Origin: Streptomyces koelreuteriae
GTDB taxonomy: Bacteria > Actinomycetota > Actinomycetes > Streptomycetales > Streptomycetaceae
Assembly (NCBI RefSeq): GCF_018604545.1
Contig: NZ_CP075896.1
Span: 8,370,001-8,434,000, forward strand
Length of the DNA stretch: 64,000 bases
Reading direction: 5' to 3'
Shown here in pieces: positions 7,764 to 16,376 of the stretch. How positions within the stretch are numbered: position 1 is the stretch's first letter; every line of letters begins with the position of its first letter. The notes beneath the pieces are model-generated. The model saw only the letters and a program-made list of their open reading frames with translations. It was not told where the DNA came from and did not search any database. Made by a program: the position numbers and the translations under genes.

Positions 7764-8564
7764 ATGGCCGTGCAACCTGAAGGAACCCCTTGCTGGGCCG
7801 ACGCGACGTTCAGTGATCTCGAAGGGGCCAAGAACTTCTACGGAGAGGTCCTCGGCTGGACCTTCGCCGAGGCGTCCCCGGAGTACGGCGACTACACCCA
7901 GGCCTACGCGGACGGCAAGGCGGTCGCCGCCGTCGTCCCGCCCATGCCCGGCCAGCCGGAGGCCCCGTCGCAGTGGTGCCTGTACTTCGCCGCCCGGGAC
8001 ACCGCCGCCACCGCGGCCCGGATCCGCGACAAGGGCGGCGAGGTGCTGATGGAGCCGATGCAGGTCGGCGACTTCGGCACCATGTGCCTGGCCCGCGACC
8101 CGAGCGGTGTCGTCTTCGGCGTCTGGCAGGCGGGCACCCACGAGGGTTTCGAGGTGATGGCCGAGCCGGGTGCCTACACCTGGGCCGAGGTCTTCACCCG
8201 CGAGCCCGAGAAGTCCGACGCGTTCTTCCCCGCCGTCTTCTCCTACCGGCAGCGGGACATGAAGGACGGCGACATCGACTTCCGCATCTACGACCTCGGC
8301 GAGCGCACCGTGCTGGGCCGGATGCAGATGACCGAGGAATTCCCGCCCGAGGTGCCGCCGTACATCAACGTCTACTTCACCGTCGAGGACTGCGACGACG
8401 CCGTGGCGAAGGCGACCAAGCTCGGCGGCATCCTGCGGTTCGGCCCGATGACCACGCCGTTCGGCCGGTTCGCCGCCATCAGCGATCCGCAGGGCGCGAT
8501 GTTCTCGGTGATCGACGTCACGACGACCGAGGGGGACATGCCGAAGCTGTCCGACGTGTCGTAG
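7764..8564 (+). CDS. Two-domain VOC family protein
   Basis: A 266-residue tandem VOC protein. The first domain begins PCWADATFSDLEGAKNFYGE (a classic start for this group) and ends DPSGVVFGVWQAG. The second begins YTWAEVFTREPEKSDAFFPA and ends ISDPQGAMFSVI. Such proteins are widespread in Streptomyces and are often annotated as hydroxylases or glyoxalase-like, but the reaction is unproven. The ATG lies after GAGAGGGCCGCAGCC, giving an adequate Shine-Dalgarno. It is followed 53 bp later by the RNase H gene on the same strand. Confidence 0.85.
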   Translation: MAVQPEGTPCWADATFSDLEGAKNFYGEVLGWTFAEASPEYGDYTQAYADGKAVAAVVPPMPGQPEAPSQWCLYFAARDTAATAARIRDKGGEVLMEPMQVGDFGTMCLARDPSGVVFGVWQAGTHEGFEVMAEPGAYTWAEVFTREPEKSDAFFPAVFSYRQRDMKDGDIDFRIYDLGERTVLGRMQMTEEFPPEVPPYINVYFTVEDCDDAVAKATKLGGILRFGPMTTPFGRFAAISDPQGAMFSVIDVTTTEGDMPKLSDVS

Positions 8565-8617
8565 CCACCCGACCCTCCCGGCCGGGCGGACCCCGCGGCC
8601 ATGGCATGATCGAGCGC

Positions 8618-9334
8618 ATGCCTGAACGTGTTGTGGCCGCGTGTGACGGGGCTTCGAAGGGAAACCCGGGGCCCGCGGGCTGGGCCTGGGTCGTCGCCGA
8701 CGCTTCCGAGAGCCCGGTGAGCTGGGAGGCCGGGCCGCTCGGCAAGGCCACCAACAACGTCGCGGAACTGACCGCGCTGGAGCGCCTGCTGACGGCGACC
8801 GACCCCGGTGTACCGCTCGAGATCCGGATGGACTCGCAGTACGCGATGAAGGCGGTCACCACCTGGCTGCCCGGCTGGAAGCGCAACGGCTGGAAGACGT
8901 CCGCCGGCAAGCCGGTCGCCAACCAGGACCTCGTGGTGCGCATCGACGAGCTGCTGGACGGGCGCTCGGTGGAGTTCCGCTACGTGCCCGCCCACCAGGT
9001 CGACGGCGACCGGCTCAACGACTTCGCCGACCGCGCCGCCAGCCAGGCCGCCACCGTCCAGGAGCCCGCGGGCAGCGAGCTCGGTTCCCCCGAGCCGCCG
9101 CCCGCCCCGGACACCCCGGTCAAGGCGCCCCGCTCCCGCCCGCGCGTCGGCTCGGCCCGCACCGCGAAGGCCGCCGGCGCCAGGACCTCCGGAGCCAAGG
9201 GCTCCTCGCGCACCATCAAGGCGAAGTTCCCCGGCCGCTGCCAGTGCGGCCGCTCCTACGCGGCGGGCGAGTCCATCGCCAAGAACGACACCGGCTGGGG
9301 ACACCCGGAGTGCCGCACGGCCGCGACCGCCTGA
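8618..9334 (+). CDS. Ribonuclease HI family protein with C-terminal Cys-rich module
   Basis: An RNase H-fold protein of 238 residues. The acidic active site is visible: ACDGASKGNPGPAGWAWVV (Asp), TNNVAELTALERLL (Glu), IRMDSQYAMKAV (Asp) and VPAHQVDGDRLNDFAD (final Asp). It should cut RNA in RNA-DNA hybrids. After about residue 150 there is a basic Pro/Ala-rich linker. A C-terminal module then reads GRCQCGRSYAAGESIAK and WGHPEC, which may bind zinc or nucleic acid. The ATG at 8618 was preferred over the in-frame ATG at 8606 because family members begin one or two residues before RVVAACDG. Confidence 0.85.
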   Translation: MPERVVAACDGASKGNPGPAGWAWVVADASESPVSWEAGPLGKATNNVAELTALERLLTATDPGVPLEIRMDSQYAMKAVTTWLPGWKRNGWKTSAGKPVANQDLVVRIDELLDGRSVEFRYVPAHQVDGDRLNDFADRAASQAATVQEPAGSELGSPEPPPAPDTPVKAPRSRPRVGSARTAKAAGARTSGAKGSSRTIKAKFPGRCQCGRSYAAGESIAKNDTGWGHPECRTAATA

Positions 9335-10156
9335 TCAGACGTCGAAGGTGTAGTGCGGCGTGTGGTCCAGCAGATCCGCCGGGCTCGTGTCGTGCCACGG
9401 CCGCATCGTCTCGTTGAGGTCGATCACGTTCGGCGTGCCCGACACCGGCAGATAGCCGGAGCCGGGGTGCCGCCGCTGCCACTCGGCCCACAGCTTGTCG
9501 ATATAGGCGTGGTGCAGCCAGAACACCGGGTCGTTGGGCGAGGCGCCGGTGGCCATGTGCCCGCCCACCCAGACATGGACGCGGTTGTGCAGATTGACCC
9601 CGCGCCAGCCTTCGAGATGGTTGCGGAAACCGTCCGAGCCGCTGTTCCAGGGCGCCATGTCGTACGTCGCCATCGACAGCACCGACTCGACCTCGGCCGC
9701 CGTCGGCAGCTGGCGTCCCCCGGAACCGAGGGAGCGCCGCAGGAACGTACGGCCGTCGACCCGCACATTGATCTGCCAGTTCCCGGCGGACGAGGCGAAC
9801 GGCCCGTCCGGCACCCGGCCGTCCCGGTCGCGCCCGGTGCCGCCGAGGAAGTCGGGCGCCCACAGGGAGGCGCGCGGCGAACGGTCCACGGTCCAGTCCC
9901 AGTACGGCAGGGCCACCGACGCGTCCACCGACTGCAGCGCCCGCTCGAACTCCAGGAGGAATCTTCGGTGCCAGGGCAGGAAGGACGGTGAGCGGTGGCC
10001 CGTCCGCTCGCCGTTGTCGGTGTCGGAGACGATGAATTCGTTGTGCGTCGTGACGAACTCGTCGTAGCGGCCGCTGCGCTTCAGCTCCATGAGGGCGGCG
10101 ACGAAACGCCGCTTCTCGTCGGCGGTCAGGGCGGACTGGTTCTTGCGGACGGTCAT
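9335..10156 (-). CDS. melC2: Tyrosinase MelC2
   Basis: A type 3 copper monophenol monooxygenase of 273 residues, the usual Streptomyces length. It oxidises tyrosine and L-DOPA to quinones for melanin formation. CuA ligands are H38, H54 and H63 (TTHNEF, GHRSPSFLPWHRRF). CuB ligands are H190, H194 and H216 (HNRVHVWVGGH, PVFWLHHAYID). There is no signal peptide; export and copper loading depend on the MelC1 partner encoded 31 bp upstream in the same operon. All ligands are intact, so the enzyme should be functional. Confidence 0.97.
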   Translation of the reverse strand: MTVRKNQSALTADEKRRFVAALMELKRSGRYDEFVTTHNEFIVSDTDNGERTGHRSPSFLPWHRRFLLEFERALQSVDASVALPYWDWTVDRSPRASLWAPDFLGGTGRDRDGRVPDGPFASSAGNWQINVRVDGRTFLRRSLGSGGRQLPTAAEVESVLSMATYDMAPWNSGSDGFRNHLEGWRGVNLHNRVHVWVGGHMATGASPNDPVFWLHHAYIDKLWAEWQRRHPGSGYLPVSGTPNVIDLNETMRPWHDTSPADLLDHTPHYTFDV

Positions 10157-10187
10157 GTGCGGATGCTCCAGAGCCTTTCGGGGCGGG

Positions 10188-10562
10188 TCAGTTGGCGGGG
10201 AAGGGCAGCAGCGGCGCGCCCTGCAGCTCGTCCACCGCGGCGCGGGCGACGGCGCGCGGGGTGGACACCGGGTCGTAGTGGCTGACGACGCTGATCCAGG
10301 TGCCGTCGGCGTTGCGCATCACGTGCAGTTCCACACCGTCGACGAAGACCGCGTATCCGGCGCCGTGGTGGTGATGACCGGACCCGGTGGCCGGGCGGCC
10401 CTGTATCCGGCGGCCCTTGTAGACCTCGTCGAAGGTCCCGGGGGTGTTGTGGTGCCCGTGCTCGGGGGCGGCCGTGGCGGGTGCGATGGCGGGCAGGGCG
10501 CCGGCCGCCCCGGCGAGGACGGCCGCGGCGGTGAGCGCGCGGCGACGGGTGAGTTCCGGCAT
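10188..10562 (-). CDS. melC1: Tyrosinase cofactor / copper chaperone MelC1
   Basis: A 124-residue caddie protein that delivers copper to apotyrosinase and carries it through the Tat pathway. The N-terminus MPELTRRRALTAAAVLAGAA has the twin-arginine pattern (TRRRAL), ending at APATAAPEH. The mature part contains His-rich HGHHNTPGTFDEVYKGRRIQ and GSGHHHHGAGYAVFVDGVELH, matching copper-binding positions of MelC1. The ATG at 10562 has GGAGG six bases upstream, and longer upstream readings lack family similarity. It is the first gene of melC1-melC2. Confidence 0.95.
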   Translation of the reverse strand: MPELTRRRALTAAAVLAGAAGALPAIAPATAAPEHGHHNTPGTFDEVYKGRRIQGRPATGSGHHHHGAGYAVFVDGVELHVMRNADGTWISVVSHYDPVSTPRAVARAAVDELQGAPLLPFPAN

Positions 10563-10956
10563 ACGGACCTCCTGGGTCGGTTCGGGTGTTGACCTGGGCA
10601 TGCCTACAGGTCCGTCCGGTACCGGGAGAAATCCGCGCGAGCCGGTTGGCTGCGATTCGGGCAATTCCCCTTATGTCATGCAAGGTTGAACGAAGGTGAT
10701 CTTGCCCCCACGGGGCGGGGCGCGGGCGCGGAGGGGGAGATTCCGCCCGCTTGGGGCGGCGCGGCGGTGGTTCCTCCCCGCGAGGCCCGCTGTCCGTGGT
10801 GCACGTCACGCCGCGAAACTGGCGCGATTCGGCGGTCCGCCCTCCCGGCGCCCCGAGGCCGACCGGACCTCCCGGCTGGGTGAATGGTAATTCACCAGCT
10901 AAGGTGAATTACCATTCACCCGCCGCCTCGCCCAGGCGCCGCCCGCTGGAGTGCCG
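10563..10956. other. 394-bp divergent control region (melC / MFS-TetR)
   Basis: No gene is recognised. The region lies between the melC operon (leftward) and the MFS exporter (rightward). The right end carries the double palindromic operator at 10878-10921. The melC side is noticeably less GC-rich around 10660-10700, where a promoter would be expected, but no consensus was identified. Confidence 0.5.
10878..10921. promoter_or_regulatory. Double TetR-type operator upstream of MFS-tetR operon
   Basis: A 19-bp perfect inverted repeat (10878-10896 and 10903-10921) surrounds AGCTAA. Each arm is itself a palindrome of the form GGTGAAT-N4-ATTCACC, with spacers GGTA and TACC. This gives two tandem operators with centres 24 bp apart. 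It lies 36 bp before the MFS start codon, and the operon encodes its own TetR regulator, the classic arrangement for ligand-relieved autoregulation. Confidence 0.85.
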
Positions 10957-12420
10957 ATGGACCGGACCGCCGCGATACGCAACCGGCTCACCGTCCCGGT
11001 GCTCGCCTTCGGCGGCATCCTCATGGCCGTCATGCAGACCGTGGTCGTGCCCCTGCTGCCCGACCTGCCCCGGCTGACCGGCGCCTCGGCCGGCACGGTC
11101 TCCTGGATGGTCACGGCCACCCTGCTCTCCGGCGCCGTCCTCACCCCGGTCCTGGGCCGGGCCGGCGACATGTACGGCAAGCGACGGGTGCTCATGGCGG
11201 CCCTCGCGCTGATGACCCTGGGCTCGGTCCTGTGCGCCCTGACCTCCGACATCGGTGTGCTGATCGCCGCCCGCACCCTGTCCGGGGCCGCCGCCGCGGT
11301 CGTCCCGCTGTCCATCAGCATCCTGCGGGACGAGCTGCCGCCCGAGCGCCGGGGCTCGGCCGTGGCGCTGATGAGCTCCACCGTCGGCATCGGCGCCGCG
11401 CTCGGCCTGCCGCTGGCCGCGGTGATCGTGCAGTACGCCGACTGGCACACCATGTTCTGGGTGACCAGCGCCCTCGGAGCGGCGGGCGTGACCCTGGTGT
11501 GGTGGGCGGTACGGGAATCGCCGGTGCGCGAACCGGGCCGGTTCGACGTGCCGGGCGCCCTGGGACTGGCCGTCGGACTGGTCTGCCTGCTGCTCGGGGT
11601 GTCCCAGGGCGGGCAGTGGGGCTGGGGCGGCCCGCGTGTCGTGGGCCTGTTCCTTGCCGCCGCCGTCGTACTCGCGCTGTGGTGGTGGCAGCAGCTACGG
11701 GCCGAACAGCCGCTGGTGGACCTGCGGTTGGTGGCCCGGCCCCGGGTCGGACTGTCCCATGTGGCCGCGCTGCTCGCCGGGTTCGCCTTCTACGCCAACA
11801 CCCTGGTCACCGCCCAGCTCGTGCAGGCGCCCGAGGCGACCGGGTACGGGCTCGGTCTGTCCATCGTCGCCACCGGTCTGTGCCTGCTGCCCAGCGGCGT
11901 GATCATGCTGCTGCTGTCGCCCGTCTCCGCGCGGATCTCCGCCGCGCGCGGGCCGCGCGTCACGCTCGCCCTCGGGGCGGCGGTCATCGCCGCCGGGTAC
12001 GCGGTCCGTATCGCCGACAGCCGCGACCTGTGGATGATCATCGGTGGGGCCACGGTCGTGGCGACCGGCACCACCCTGGCCTACTCGGCGCTGCCCACCC
12101 TGATCCTGCGTGCCGTGCCGGCCGGGCAGACCGCGTCCGCCAACGGCGTCAACGTCCTGATGCGGACGATCGGCCAGGCCTGCTCGAGTGCCGCCGTGGC
12201 CGCCGTCCTGGTGCACCACACCAGTCTCGTCGGCGGGGCGCCGGTGCCCACCCTGCACGGATACCTGCTGGCCTTCGCGATGGCCGGCGCGGTCGCGCTC
12301 CTGGCCGTCGCGGCGGCGCTGTGCATCCCCGGCGACTCCGGGTCCGACGCGCCGGACGGTCCCGAACCGGCCGGGGACCGCACCCCGGGAGCGCACGACC
12401 GGGCGATGGAGGGAGCATGA
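10957..12420 (+). CDS. MFS drug exporter, 14-TM (EmrB/QacA-like)
   Basis: A 487-residue major facilitator transporter with about 14 hydrophobic segments. Motif A reads GRAGDMYGKRRVLM after TM2, and the antiporter-type segment ARTLSGAAAAVVPLSISI follows. It predicts proton-driven export of a toxic compound across the cytoplasmic membrane. The ATG at 10957 is preceded by GGAG five bases upstream; a GTG at 10951 is an alternative start. The stop overlaps the tetR start by 4 bp (ATGA), so the two are translationally coupled and both lie under the double operator. The substrate is unknown and could be a natural product made elsewhere in the genome. Confidence 0.9.
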   Translation: MDRTAAIRNRLTVPVLAFGGILMAVMQTVVVPLLPDLPRLTGASAGTVSWMVTATLLSGAVLTPVLGRAGDMYGKRRVLMAALALMTLGSVLCALTSDIGVLIAARTLSGAAAAVVPLSISILRDELPPERRGSAVALMSSTVGIGAALGLPLAAVIVQYADWHTMFWVTSALGAAGVTLVWWAVRESPVREPGRFDVPGALGLAVGLVCLLLGVSQGGQWGWGGPRVVGLFLAAAVVLALWWWQQLRAEQPLVDLRLVARPRVGLSHVAALLAGFAFYANTLVTAQLVQAPEATGYGLGLSIVATGLCLLPSGVIMLLLSPVSARISAARGPRVTLALGAAVIAAGYAVRIADSRDLWMIIGGATVVATGTTLAYSALPTLILRAVPAGQTASANGVNVLMRTIGQACSSAAVAAVLVHHTSLVGGAPVPTLHGYLLAFAMAGAVALLAVAAALCIPGDSGSDAPDGPEPAGDRTPGAHDRAMEGA

Positions 12421-13001
12421 GTGCCGTGAGCACTCCACCCGTCACGCCCACGCCGGCCCGCAGGGACGCCGAGGCGACCAAGGCGGCCATTCTGAAGGCG
12501 GCCCGTCATCTGCTGGCCCGGCACGCGCACGCCGACATCACGCTCAAGGCCGTCGCCGAGCGCGCCGGTGTGAGCCCGCCGCTGATCCTGAAGTACTTCG
12601 GCAACAAGGACACGCTGTTCGCCCGGGTCATGTCCTTCGAGAGCGACGCCGATGCCCTGCTGGCCGCGCCGCTCGACGAACTCGGAGCGCACATGGTTCG
12701 GCACGTCCTGGTCAGCCAGTCCGAGCAGGGCGCCGACCCGCTGCTGCGGATCGTCTTCGCGCCCCTGCACGGCGAGCAGGGCGACATCCTGCGCGCCAAC
12801 TTCCGCACCCAGGTGACCGATCGCCTCACCGACCGCCTCACCGGCCCCGACGCCGGCCTGCGCGCCGAACTGGCCGTCGCCACGCTGCTCGGCCTGGGCG
12901 TGATGTACGGCATCGCCCGCGGCACCGAGGTGCGGGCCAGCACGGTCGACGCCCTGGTCGGCCGCTACGCCCCGTCGGTGCAGGCGCACCTCACCCCGTA
13001 G
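12417..13001 (+). CDS. TetR family repressor of the MFS exporter
   Basis: A 194-residue regulator. The N-terminal helix-turn-helix is plain: ATKAAILKAARHLLARHAHA, then ITLKAVAERAGVSPPLILKYFGNKDTLF. The C-terminal half is a ligand-binding/dimerisation region with DALLAAPLDELGAHMVRHVL. GGAGGGAGC precedes its ATG within the MFS 3' end. It is predicted to bind the GGTGAAT-N4-ATTCACC palindromes at 10878-10921 and be released by the exporter substrate. Its last 11 bases overlap the end of the convergent oxidase gene. Confidence 0.9.
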   Translation: MSAVSTPPVTPTPARRDAEATKAAILKAARHLLARHAHADITLKAVAERAGVSPPLILKYFGNKDTLFARVMSFESDADALLAAPLDELGAHMVRHVLVSQSEQGADPLLRIVFAPLHGEQGDILRANFRTQVTDRLTDRLTGPDAGLRAELAVATLLGLGVMYGIARGTEVRASTVDALVGRYAPSVQAHLTP

Positions 13002-14727
13002 CGCCCGGGCCGAACAGCCGGTCCAGGAAGGCGTTGCCGTACACGCGGTGCGGGTCGAGCCGGTCCAGCACCGCGTCCGCCTCGGCCCACTCCGCCGTAC
13101 CGACCGCGGCCGGCACCACCGAGCCCAGCACCTCCTGGTCGCTCCACACCCCGTCGTCCGTGTACGCCCACCCCTTGGACCACTCCACCCGGGTCAGCGC
13201 GAACCCGCCGTCGAAGGTGCGCAGCAGGAACCGCTCGATCTCGCGCAGGAACGCCTCCGCGTCCGGAGTGCCCGGCAGTGTCAGGACGTCCAGCCACACG
13301 GCCGTGTCCCACTCGGGGTGGTCCTCGCGCGGCCGGAGCGCGGACAGCAGCGGCGCACGCGCCCCGGCCACCGCGGCGTCGCCCGGTTGGTCCAGGCCGG
13401 TCACCCGGATCTCCACCGAGCCGTTGACCGGGAAGCTGCCCCGGGCCGCGTACGCCGCCAGCCGCTCCCGGTAGAAGGCGGCGAACTCGGAGACCACCCG
13501 CTGCACTTGCTCCCGCGAGGTGAGGACCGCGTAGCCGTCGGCGTGCACCCGCAGGGTGCTCGGCTTCAGATACAGCAGCGTGTTCTTGGACGGTCCCCAG
13601 AGGTCGGCGGACAGTGTCGTCACCAGCCCGAGCGCGGCCGCCTCGTACTGTGCGGTGCCCAGCACCGGCGCCAGATACCAGGCCGCGTCCGACGTCATCC
13701 GTCCGACCAGTTCCGCCACCGGCGTCGGGATGTTGTCGGAGAAGGGGTAGTTGTACGGCCGCGTCACCCGCCGCGAGGTCAGCGGCCGGGTGGGGGAGAC
13801 GCTCCACACCTTCAGCCAGGGATGCTCGGTGAAGGCGAACCAGATCGCCTCGACCCGCCCGGCCTCGTCGAGGTAGCGCGCGAGGGTACGCCCGTCGGAG
13901 CCGGGTGCGGCGAACAGCTCGCCCGCCGGGATGTCCGTACGGCTCACACACCGCAGGTTGGTGTTCGCGCCGGCCCGCAGCACCACCTCGGTCACGAGGG
14001 ACCGTCCGAGATGGGTCAGCAGCGCGGCGCAGTCCGCCTCGTCGCGGCGGAACGTGCGCACCACGTACGCGCCGGCACGGGAGTCCCAGACGATCGCCGT
14101 CAGGGACAGGATCAGATTGCTGAGCGAGCCGTAGGTGTGCCCGGCCCGCCGGTGTTCGCCCCGCGCGGGGACGGCCGTGCCGTGCGCGTCGATCGCCAGG
14201 GCGCCGCCCAGAGTCAGGACACCGGGGGCGGGAGCGGCCGTGACGCCGAGGCCGTGTTCCTCCAGGAAGGTCAGCAGGGCCTCCATGGTCACGCCGGTAC
14301 CGGCGCGCACAGCTGTCGGCGAGTCCAGCGCGAGGCCGGTCAGATGAGGCGTGGTGTCGACGAGGAGCACGGGCGCGCCGGACGGCGTCCCCTCCGTCAC
14401 GGTCAGGGGCGACCAGCCGTGCGCGGCGCCCCGGGCACGCACCCGCCACCCTTGCCGCCAGGCCCAGTTGACGACCTCGGCCACCTGCTCCGCGCTGTCC
14501 GGCGCACAGGCCCACAGCCCGTCGGCGGTGATCTCGCCGACCCAGTTCCGGTACGCCGAGCGGTACAGCGCGACATCCGCCGGGAAGTCCGGCAACTCCG
14601 CCGCCGCGGCCGCCGGATCCGCCGGCAGACCCGGCACGGCGGCTAGGGCGGCCGCAGTGAGGAGGAATCCTCGACGCGTCCAATGCGGTTGCTGGGAAGG
14701 GCAGTTGCCCGTGGAACCGGTAGTCAC
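12991..14727 (-). CDS. Tat-exported FAD oxidase, class II cholesterol oxidase-like
   Basis: A 578-residue flavoprotein of the vanillyl-alcohol-oxidase superfamily. It has a twin-arginine signal WTRRGFLLTAAALAAVPGLP, then the mature start LPDFPADVALYRSAYRNWVGEI. The PCMH FAD domain contains VRARGAAHGWSP, whose His is the predicted covalent FAD attachment site, and GGALAIDAHGTAVPA. The C-terminal half resembles the substrate-binding cap of class II cholesterol oxidases (DNIPTPVAELVGRM, SVEIRVTGLD, EWSKGWAYTDDGVWSD). The reaction would oxidise a 3-hydroxysterol to the 3-keto-4-ene with peroxide release, though sugar or other alcohol substrates are possible. The GTG start has a weak ribosome binding site. 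The gene tail overlaps tetR by 11 bp in convergent orientation. Confidence 0.8.
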   Translation of the reverse strand: MTTGSTGNCPSQQPHWTRRGFLLTAAALAAVPGLPADPAAAAAELPDFPADVALYRSAYRNWVGEITADGLWACAPDSAEQVAEVVNWAWRQGWRVRARGAAHGWSPLTVTEGTPSGAPVLLVDTTPHLTGLALDSPTAVRAGTGVTMEALLTFLEEHGLGVTAAPAPGVLTLGGALAIDAHGTAVPARGEHRRAGHTYGSLSNLILSLTAIVWDSRAGAYVVRTFRRDEADCAALLTHLGRSLVTEVVLRAGANTNLRCVSRTDIPAGELFAAPGSDGRTLARYLDEAGRVEAIWFAFTEHPWLKVWSVSPTRPLTSRRVTRPYNYPFSDNIPTPVAELVGRMTSDAAWYLAPVLGTAQYEAAALGLVTTLSADLWGPSKNTLLYLKPSTLRVHADGYAVLTSREQVQRVVSEFAAFYRERLAAYAARGSFPVNGSVEIRVTGLDQPGDAAVAGARAPLLSALRPREDHPEWDTAVWLDVLTLPGTPDAEAFLREIERFLLRTFDGGFALTRVEWSKGWAYTDDGVWSDQEVLGSVVPAAVGTAEWAEADAVLDRLDPHRVYGNAFLDRLFGPGATG

Positions 14728-14867
14728 GTGGAGTCACGCTAGGGGCCCCGTTGACACGTGACACGTTCCTGTCGCATCTATTCACTCGTGTGAGTGAATC
14801 TTGCAGGGTCCGCGGGCCGGAGCGACACGTTCCGCGCGGAGCCGTGACGGATGACAGACTGACGCCC

Positions 14868-15851
14868 ATGGACGAGCGCACATTCGACAGGTCGGGTCAG
14901 CACGCCTCCGTCGTGGGCCTGGGCACATGGCAACTTGGAGCCGACTGGGGTGACGTCGACGACAAGGAGGCCCTCTCGGTACTGGAGACGGCGGCCGAGT
15001 CCGGAGTGACCTTCTTCGACACCGCCGACGTGTACGGCGACGGCCGCAGCGAGCAGACCATCGCCACGTTCCTCAGCGGCAGGCCGGACCTGCACGTCCT
15101 GGTCGCCACGAAGATGGGCCGCCGGGTCGACCAGATCCCCGAGAACTACGTGCTCGACAACTTCCGCGACTGGAACGACCGCTCCCGGCGCAACCTCGGC
15201 GTCGACCGGATCGACCTGGTGCAGCTCCACTGCCCGCCGACGTCCGTCTACTCCACGGACGAGGTGTTCGACGCCCTCGACACCCTGGTCGAGGAGGAGC
15301 GCGTCGCCGCGTACGGCGTCAGCGTCGAGACCTGCGAGGAGGCCCTGACCGCGATCGCCCGGCCGAACGTGGCGAGCGTGCAGATCATCCTCAACCCGTT
15401 CCGCATGAAGCCCCTGCGCGAGGTGCTCCCGGCCGCCCGTGAGGCGGGCGTCGGCATCATCGCCCGCGTCCCGCTCGCCTCCGGCCTGCTGTCCGGCAAG
15501 TACACGCGGGAGACGGTCTTCCCCGAGAACGACCACCGCGCCTACAACCGGCACGGCGAGGCCTTCGACGTGGGGGAGACCTTCTCCGGCGTCGACTACG
15601 CCACCGGCGTCGAGGCCGCCGCAGAGTTCTCGGCGCTCGCCCCCGAGGGATACACCCCGGCCCAGCTGGCCCTGCGCTGGATCGTCGAGCAGCCCGGCGT
15701 CACGACCGTGATCCCCGGCGCCCGCTCACCCGAGCAGGCCCGTGCCAACGCGAACGCCGCCCGTCTGCCGGAACTGTCCGGCCAGACGCTGACGGCGATT
15801 CGCGACCTCTACGAGCAGCGGATCAAGGACCAGGTCGAATCCCGCTGGTAA
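14868..15851 (+). CDS. Aldo/keto reductase
   Basis: A TIM-barrel NADPH-dependent oxidoreductase of 327 residues. Catalytic residues are visible: Asp in FFDTADVYGDGRSE with Tyr immediately after it, Lys in VLVATKMGRR, and His in DLVQLHCPP. The cofactor region is GVTTVIPGARSPEQARANA. It most resembles the AKR group that includes YghZ/YajO-like and tas-like proteins. The ATG at 14868 is preferred over an upstream in-frame start because the family begins MDERTFDRSG-like. The physiological carbonyl substrate is unknown. Confidence 0.9.
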   Translation: MDERTFDRSGQHASVVGLGTWQLGADWGDVDDKEALSVLETAAESGVTFFDTADVYGDGRSEQTIATFLSGRPDLHVLVATKMGRRVDQIPENYVLDNFRDWNDRSRRNLGVDRIDLVQLHCPPTSVYSTDEVFDALDTLVEEERVAAYGVSVETCEEALTAIARPNVASVQIILNPFRMKPLREVLPAAREAGVGIIARVPLASGLLSGKYTRETVFPENDHRAYNRHGEAFDVGETFSGVDYATGVEAAAEFSALAPEGYTPAQLALRWIVEQPGVTTVIPGARSPEQARANANAARLPELSGQTLTAIRDLYEQRIKDQVESRW

Positions 15852-15881
15852 GGGCTGCCCCGCTTACGGCCCCATGGCCCC

Positions 15882-16226
15882 TCACGGCACCAGGAGCAGC
15901 TGCCGTTCCTGCTCCTGGTCGCCGGAGGCGACACCGTCGTCTCGGGCCGTGAAGGCCCGGGTGAGCGTGTCGCTCGCCCGCCGCACCGCCTCCGGGGTGC
16001 CCTGCACGGTGACGGTCACCGGCGCGGACAGGCGCTCGGCGCTCACCGCGGCGCCTCCGGAGACGCCGGCCTCCGCGTTGCCGAAGGTCGCCGTGTGCAC
16101 CGTCGCGTTCTCGTCGGCGGGAAGCTCGTCCGACGCCCCGAATGTGCCTTCCAACGTGCGGACGACCGCTCGTGCGTCGTCCGTACCGCCGCCGCTGAGC
16201 GTCACGGTGAGTTGCGTACCGGACAT
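15882..16226 (-). CDS. Small conserved actinobacterial protein, function unknown
   Basis: A 114-residue protein without signal peptide or membrane segment. It reads as an alpha-beta domain (MSGTQLTVTLSGGGTDDARA, VVRTLEGTFGASDE, PVTVTVQGTPEAVRRASDTL) that superficially resembles a duplicated ferredoxin-like fold. GAGGAGG lies nine bases before the ATG. It is acidic and contains one conserved-looking core TFGNAEAGVSGG. No function is proposed. Next to it on the opposite strand is a DUF6328 membrane protein gene. Confidence 0.6.
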   Translation of the reverse strand: MSGTQLTVTLSGGGTDDARAVVRTLEGTFGASDELPADENATVHTATFGNAEAGVSGGAAVSAERLSAPVTVTVQGTPEAVRRASDTLTRAFTARDDGVASGDQEQERQLLLVP

Positions 16227-16376
16227 GCGTCCACGACCTCCTCGGGGTTCTGCGTCCTTCGCGTCGTCCGTGTAACCGTCGCCTGATCGCTCAAACCGCC
16301 CCGCCGCCCGGGACGACGGCGTTTTACGGGGAACTCGCGGGAGAGAAGGACGCGAGGTCTCACACCGGGAGGAACA

